Positions 58,664 through 64,000 of a stretch of DNA of 64,000 bases are shown here, one piece after another. Source of the DNA: Galeopsis tetrahit. Lineage: Eukaryota; Streptophyta; Magnoliopsida; Lamiales; Lamiaceae. The position numbers and the translations under genes were made by a program. The notes beneath the pieces were generated by a model. It made no database searches. It was not told the origin of the DNA and was given only the letters and a program-made list of their open reading frames with translations. Position 1 is the stretch's first letter, and each line of letters opens with the position of its first letter. The DNA lies in assembly GCA_963675135.1 (NCBI GenBank), contig OY776123.1, positions 7,442,501 through 7,506,500 of the forward strand, read 5' to 3'.

Positions 58664-60485
58664 AAAAAACAAAAACCTATTCCCTATTACATAAAAGTAT
58701 GAGTGAAATGACTTTATTAATAATTTACACTAAATACAATTATATGTTACTGTACGGACAAAAATGTGTTACTGTAAGAACAAGTAACACACAATTGACT
58801 GTTTGAGTAACACATATTTGTCCTTAAAGTAACACATGTATTGATTGAAAACTGTGTTACTATATAAACACAAGTGTATTACTTTTTAGAGAAGGATGTG
58901 TTACTATATAAATAAAAAGTCATTATTGAGATGGAATGAAATATCAACATTAAAAAAATAAAGAACAATAATTGAAAACACGAAAAATACAACTATATTG
59001 AATAGTTTATCGATCTCTACAATTACAAAAACATACTTATCAACAATTAATTGGAATAATTATGTATGTGGTATTATTGTTGATTTTTTTTTTCTCATTA
59101 ATTTATTAAAAAAAACAAAATAATGACTTCTCTACCTTGTTTCGTGATTAGCAAATCAGAAATCTGAACAATAGAATTAATAGCGAACAAATTTTCTGAA
59201 GCCTGCAGATTTTGCGCTGAAGAGAAGAGAAGAAGGCGGGGCTGAAAATAAGTTTTTTTTTTTTTTTTTCTGAAAGTCTGCAGATTTCGCGCAAAAGAGA
59301 AGATGGCAGCGCTGAAGAGAAGAAGGAGATCGGATACCGAATAAGAATAGAGGAATGAATCAAATTTCATAGTAATCCTATTGTAAAATATTGTATATGA
59401 ATTTTTGCAAAAAGTTGAATACAATAGTTGAAGATATTTTAACTCAAATATAATGGCAAAGCAAATTGAAAATTTTAGTAATAAATTGCCCATTTTAGTG
59501 GTAAATTGACTTCAAAGGGTTGAGATGCTCTTAGTCCTTACGTACCTTAAACAAAAATAATTATAGTATAGGACTAATATTTAGTTTAGTTTTCCATTCA
59601 TTAATTTACCACTATCCCCACAAACCCCACCAGCACACACGTAGAATCATTCGTTTTGGTCAGAAAATTAGAAATTGCATTTACGATATTAATACACAAA
59701 AAAAACCACATCATCACCTATTGATATACTAAATTTTCAACAAACTTTAACTTTACGTTATTAAAACTCACTAAAGTCTAACACATAAATAATAAAAATT
59801 CTCACTTAATTAATACACATATAAATCGACCATGATTGTAAACAATATATACGAAATAAAAAAAAAAAGTTCGTTTTTTTTTTTAAAGAGATTCAAATGT
59901 CGTGTTTAAATAAATATCCAGTACAGATGTTCTTGAAAAAATAAATTCTACAAACACTTAATAGGGGGACAGCTTTGATTAGCTTTTGGATGAAGTTTTT
60001 AATTTCCCACGAAAAGTCTTATCGTGAATTTCAAATTGGCACGATTTTTTTCTTAATTGAACCAAACACAACCCCATAATTTTCCATTTGTTTCTCAACA
60101 AAAACAAATAGTGATCCCCCCAAATCTCACATGCCATTGTAATAAATAATTTCACAAGGATACTCATGTATGCCCAAACAAATAGAAACAATTAAATTCG
60201 TCACGTGAATGGCCTTTTTTTATAGTGTTTTTTTTTTTTTTTGGGTCTCGATTTTTTTAATCATCCATACGCACATTTATAATAACATTTTGCTTGTATA
60301 TGTGGGTGTGAGTGCTTATATAGCATAACATAAAGTTTTATATAATTAAATATGTTTTTTAAGTGACGCTTGTTCTTAATTTTTTTAATGAGAATGCAAA
60401 TAAATTTCATTCACTCTTTAAACCCCTGGATATAGTGGAGGAATTGTTCTGTCAAAAATAAAAAATTACATTATCATAGCTAATG
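58664..60485. other. Intergenic, AT-rich
   Basis: No gene supported. At 58680-58740 TATTCCCTATTAC and GTGAAATGACTTTATTAATA resemble the MULE ends nearby. At 58740-58915 the words GTGTTACT/AGTAACAC recur about ten times in both orientations, perhaps an old MITE. Minus-strand open frames at 59098-59493 are low-complexity and not called. Confidence 0.4.
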
Positions 60486-60774
60486 GAGTAGTTTGCATAG
60501 TTAAAAGTAAAAAATGATTGTCACAAAAATAAACTCCAGAAGGTAGCTGGCATAGTTAAAAGTAAAAAATGATTGTCACAAAAATAAACGCCAGAAGGTA
60601 GCTGGCATAGTTAAAAACGATTGTCACAAAAATAAACGCTAGAAGGTAGCTTGCATAGTTAAAAGTAAAAAATGATTGTCACAAAAATAAACGCTAGAAG
60701 GTAGCTTGCATAGTTAAAAGTTAAAAACGATTGTCACAAAAATAAACGCTAGAAGGTAGCTTGCATAGTTAAAA
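60486..60774. repeat. 48-55 bp minisatellite next to tRNA-Asn
   Basis: About five units of GCATAGTTAAAAGTAAAAAA, TGATTGTCACAAAAATAAAC and GCTAGAAGGTAGCTT run head to tail (AGAAGG at 60538, 60593, 60641, 60696, 60751). The GCTAGAAGG word is the same as the inverted 3' end of the adjacent tRNA gene. The array lies on the 3' side of that gene. Confidence 0.92.
60771..60774 (-). terminator. Pol III terminator of tRNA-Asn
   Basis: On the minus strand TTTT follows the discriminator base of the tRNA directly, the usual signal for RNA polymerase III release. A second T-run lies further down in the minisatellite. Confidence 0.65.
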
Positions 60775-60798
60775 CGCTAGAAGGAGGGGTCGAACCTC

Positions 60799-60831
<33 letters not shown>

Positions 60832-60848
60832 AACTGAGCTATTCCAGC
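60775..60848 (-). tRNA. tRNA-Asn (anticodon GTT)
   Basis: On the minus strand the 74-nt gene folds into a full cloverleaf. The acceptor stem is GCTGGAA paired with TTCTAGC (one G-T pair), followed by discriminator G. The A box TAGCTCAGTTGG and B box GGTTCGACCCC are intact, and the anticodon loop CTGTTAA carries GTT, for asparagine codons AAC/AAT. There is no intron and CCA is not encoded, as expected for a plant nuclear tRNA gene. The sequence matches the typical plant tRNA-Asn closely, so it is likely functional. Confidence 0.96.
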
Positions 60849-63800
60849 AATTGTTATTTTTTTTAACATGTTTAATATTTATATATCTTAATATTACTTT
60901 CGAAATTTTATTATCACACAATCTTTTCACTCGTTCTTATAGTTTTGTATCCAAGATTCCAATGCAACGATATTATGTATTTATATATATTAAAAAAAAG
61001 ACTTTAACTCTTAATTGTGACTTTTTTATTTGAAACAAGAAAACTTTGGACATGTATCCTCGCAATTTATTTTGGTGGATTTTTTTTTGTAAATTTCCGA
61101 GGAAAACAAACAGAGTTGTATGTCCTGCACTTTTATATTATCATTCATTAAGTTTTAAAAAAGTAATGCTCTTTTTTTCAGTTAAATGAATTGTGAGTTG
61201 GATTAAAATTATATAAAATTTACATGATGATTCAATAATTCTGATGTTTTTTTTTATACATAATTAAGTAGTACAAACTTTGGCATGTATCATGTCTTAT
61301 ATCTTAATGGTATACAAAATAGTATTTGTAAAACTTTTCTTTCAGAATACAAGTCTTAAAAATGTTAATGATTTACTTACGGACCCATTTTTGTAGTATC
61401 AATTTATTTAGTGGGTATTTGAGTTATGGGTGTGAATTAATTAATGATTTAATGCAAAGTTGAAAACAATAAAGGAAAAGGGTATAGACAAACACCCACC
61501 GAAAAAGACAGGAAAATCCCTCAAGCTGACAAGTCGCGGTCGACCGCCATCCTCTTCAATCTTTAATGAATGGACATTACTTTAACCAAATTCTAGTCTA
61601 AACCAAAATAAATAAATGTTCGAATTTATTTAATTCCATTTTGTTTTTAAACATAAATGAGAACACAACTCATTTGAAGCACGGTTAAATGAGCAATAGA
61701 GATCATTTTTTACTATTGCATGGTAATTTGTCTAAAATGAATTTGAGAAACAAAAAATTAATATTTTGTTTAATGAGAGAAATATACTGCTATGGACTAG
61801 TATATATTTTATGTTTCCTTTTATTTTAATAGTTGAACAAAGTCATACTCCAACATATAGTAATAAAAGAAAAATATTAAAATTCATCTTTGGACTTGGC
61901 TAGGAGGACAAAATCTGTTGACAAAATACTCTTCGGTATCGGCTTCGTGTTGCGACCCTTTTAGTTGCATCATAGACTAATTGGCGTGCGGGTTTGGTGG
62001 AGGTTGTGTCTTGTTCATGAATATTAGTTAGACTTTACTTGTAAATTCATGGGTTGAGTACCCTAAATACTCAAGTGATATGAAAATTCCATTTTACTGT
62101 TAAAAAAAAAAAAAGTAATAAAAGAAAAATAGAAGAATTATATATGTTGTAGTGAAAGTCAGCTGCGCGCGTCTTGATCTAAGTTGAGAAAGGTAGACTC
62201 TTTATATAAGCCTCCCAAAAGTGATTGAAACTTGTACATTCTCAAAGTATTAAATTCTAACTTACATTTAGTCAACATAATTTAATTTCTGCAATGGTGG
62301 GTTCATAATATTAACACGGGAGTCTTTAATTTGTGACCATATTAAAAATATTGGGTCGAGAATTCAAGATTTAATGAAGAGAAGTTCGCATATTACAATT
62401 TTTTAATTAAGTAGAAATTTTGACAGTGAAATTTAATTGAAATGCCACATCCAACTTTCAAATATTCATGAAAAGGGTCTACAAGTTGGGGGTCAGAATC
62501 GGTTTTCCCCTTTTTATTTTTTCCTACAATTTTATACTTTTAACTTTAGAAGAAAATTAAACTAAAATTGTAGCATAGCAATGGGGGAGAGTAGTAAAAA
62601 CTGTGAAAAAAACAAATGCAGTTGTGAAGAACATTAATGAATGACTAACATGTTGTTAAACTTATAGTAATAATTAAGGGACCACTTGAGAAAAGGAAAA
62701 TTCAGGAATTAATTAATTAAACAAATTAAATTAAAAGTGCAGAATCCTTTAACGATGAGGTGGTCCTTATCCAGAATGAGGATTATTTATCATTACGCCA
62801 ATTTTAGACGCGCATTTGACCAAATTAGTCTAACTTTAACTGATTCTGTTAGATTTCGTTTAATTCTTTCTCAAAATATCATCTTTTTTTAAATTAACAT
62901 CACCAAATATCCCAATAATTCATCATTTCCCTTACTCCATTTATTTTCTTTTAATTTTAGTCAATCCATTTTCTATGAAATTTGAGCCTTATTTTTACAT
63001 TGGAAATTCTAAAATCTTTTTTTTTTTCTAGAAGCTGGTAGATGAGATCTTAAAAAAAAAAAAGTGACTCCAGGTTTCAAAACCCATTTGCAAACAACAC
63101 CTTAATTCCAGAAAACAATTAAAAAATTTACACTGAACACGTAATCAATATCAATATTTTATTGTATATATTTTTGTTTAGGAATTTTATTTTGATTTCA
63201 TTCTATTTAGTTATTTATATATTTCTTAAGGCCTAAATAGATTGATAACACATTGTACTTAGGAGATATAAATTTTATTCAATTTTATCATTTTTTTTTT
63301 TGTTTGTGTTCTTCCGGTATTCATATCAGCAATTTAATGTATTATAATATTTAATCATGTTTTACATACAATATATGAAATTCTTGAGAGAATTAACGAA
63401 TTTGAGCATTCTAACGAATTAGATTTTTATCAAGTTTGTCACTGAGTTTGAACTGAAATTATATTTTAATATAATCAATATTATCATTATTGGTAACCAA
63501 AATTGGCCGAATTTAGTTGAAAAATTAATATTGTGTCATTGACCGTACCGAAATTAACAAAGCCATAACTAACATTAGCTCAACAGTAATAACCACACAT
63601 AAATGTTGAGAACAATTTAATTTCATAAACCACAAAATCACAAGTATGGGCTTAAATATCTACATACATGGAATCACATGGTCCTTATTTCGGTTGGATT
63701 TTTGGTAATTTGATTTTTTATTATAGAAACCAAAATCGAATCAAATACCAAAAATTTAAAACAGAAGCTTAAGTTTAATTTTTTTAATGAGTTAAAAAAA

Positions 63801-64000
63801 TTATACATGGCTCTCCATATATATACGTTTCAATTTTTTTATGAGTAAACTTTAATCTTGAAGATTTTTTTCCCAAAAGATAAAAACTATAGTGTACTCA
63901 TTAGTACAATAAACACACACGTCTGTAGTGTGTAAATTTGTATTTAATACTATTTTCCAGTTTTAGATTGATTTGTAAATGTGGAATTAAAGCCCAACTC
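60849..64000. other. Intergenic to the window end
   Basis: Apart from the 5' flank of the tRNA gene, no gene or bounded transposon was recognised. AT-rich with many poly-T and poly-A runs. Short open frames lack domains. Confidence 0.4.

Noticed and set aside
60486..60774. CRISPR-like array
   Set aside because: Units are contiguous without unique spacers, and this is a plant nuclear context; it is a minisatellite.

Overview
The window looks like nuclear DNA of a eudicot plant. It is very AT-rich, its real genes have short GT-AG introns, it encodes plant-only families (R2R3-MYB, mini zinc finger), its telomere-like tracts are the plant TTTAGGG type, and it is dense with plant transposons. No species can be fixed from sequence alone. 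Only a few loci look like intact genes: an R2R3-MYB of subgroup 1 (MYB60/30/94/96-like; + strand, three exons, 1689-2714), a mini zinc finger (MIF) gene (32978-33265), an intronless F-box gene (48970-50079) and a tRNA-Asn(GTT) gene (60775-60848, minus).

Almost everything else is mobile DNA, often nested. At 3506-6384 a Stowaway MITE was split by a CACTA element (perfect AAT target duplication), which itself holds a MULE-like foldback element with a telomere-like core. At 18445-26080 a hAT-type element (perfect 8-bp duplication) contains a Helitron (CTAG end with hairpin, TC end, A/T flanks), and the Helitron holds a truncated Ty1/copia element with one LTR and gag-protease-integrase. At 26701-28679 lies a second CACTA element (duplication TCT). 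At 36097-37597 a MULE with a perfect 9-bp duplication contains a smaller hAT-like element.

The right part (about 44.7-58.7 kb) is the most gene-like transposon region. A MULE with degenerate terminal inverted repeats appears to carry a broken MuDR-type transposase (+), an F-box gene with a decayed F-box neighbour (+), and a 13-exon Ulp1/C48-type peptidase gene (minus). Transposase plus Ulp1-like gene is the layout known for Kaonashi-type MULEs; the F-box gene between them is unusual. Just to the right, a second MULE-like unit carries an aspartic protease fragment interrupted by a third CACTA element (duplication CAA); removing the insertion and one CAA closes the protease frame exactly.

The three CACTA elements share CACTACAAAA ends but have different subterminal motifs (CCGACGGA, GCATCGG, GGCGAGGG), and each carries a tRNA-like A box/B box stretch about 250-400 bp from one end. 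Other repeats are a minisatellite abutting the tRNA-Asn gene that contains the tRNA 3' end, a higher-order AT-rich satellite, a tandemly repeated Helitron terminus, and many MITEs. Exon structures, element boundaries and target duplications were read by eye; family names rest on motif recognition, not on database searches.
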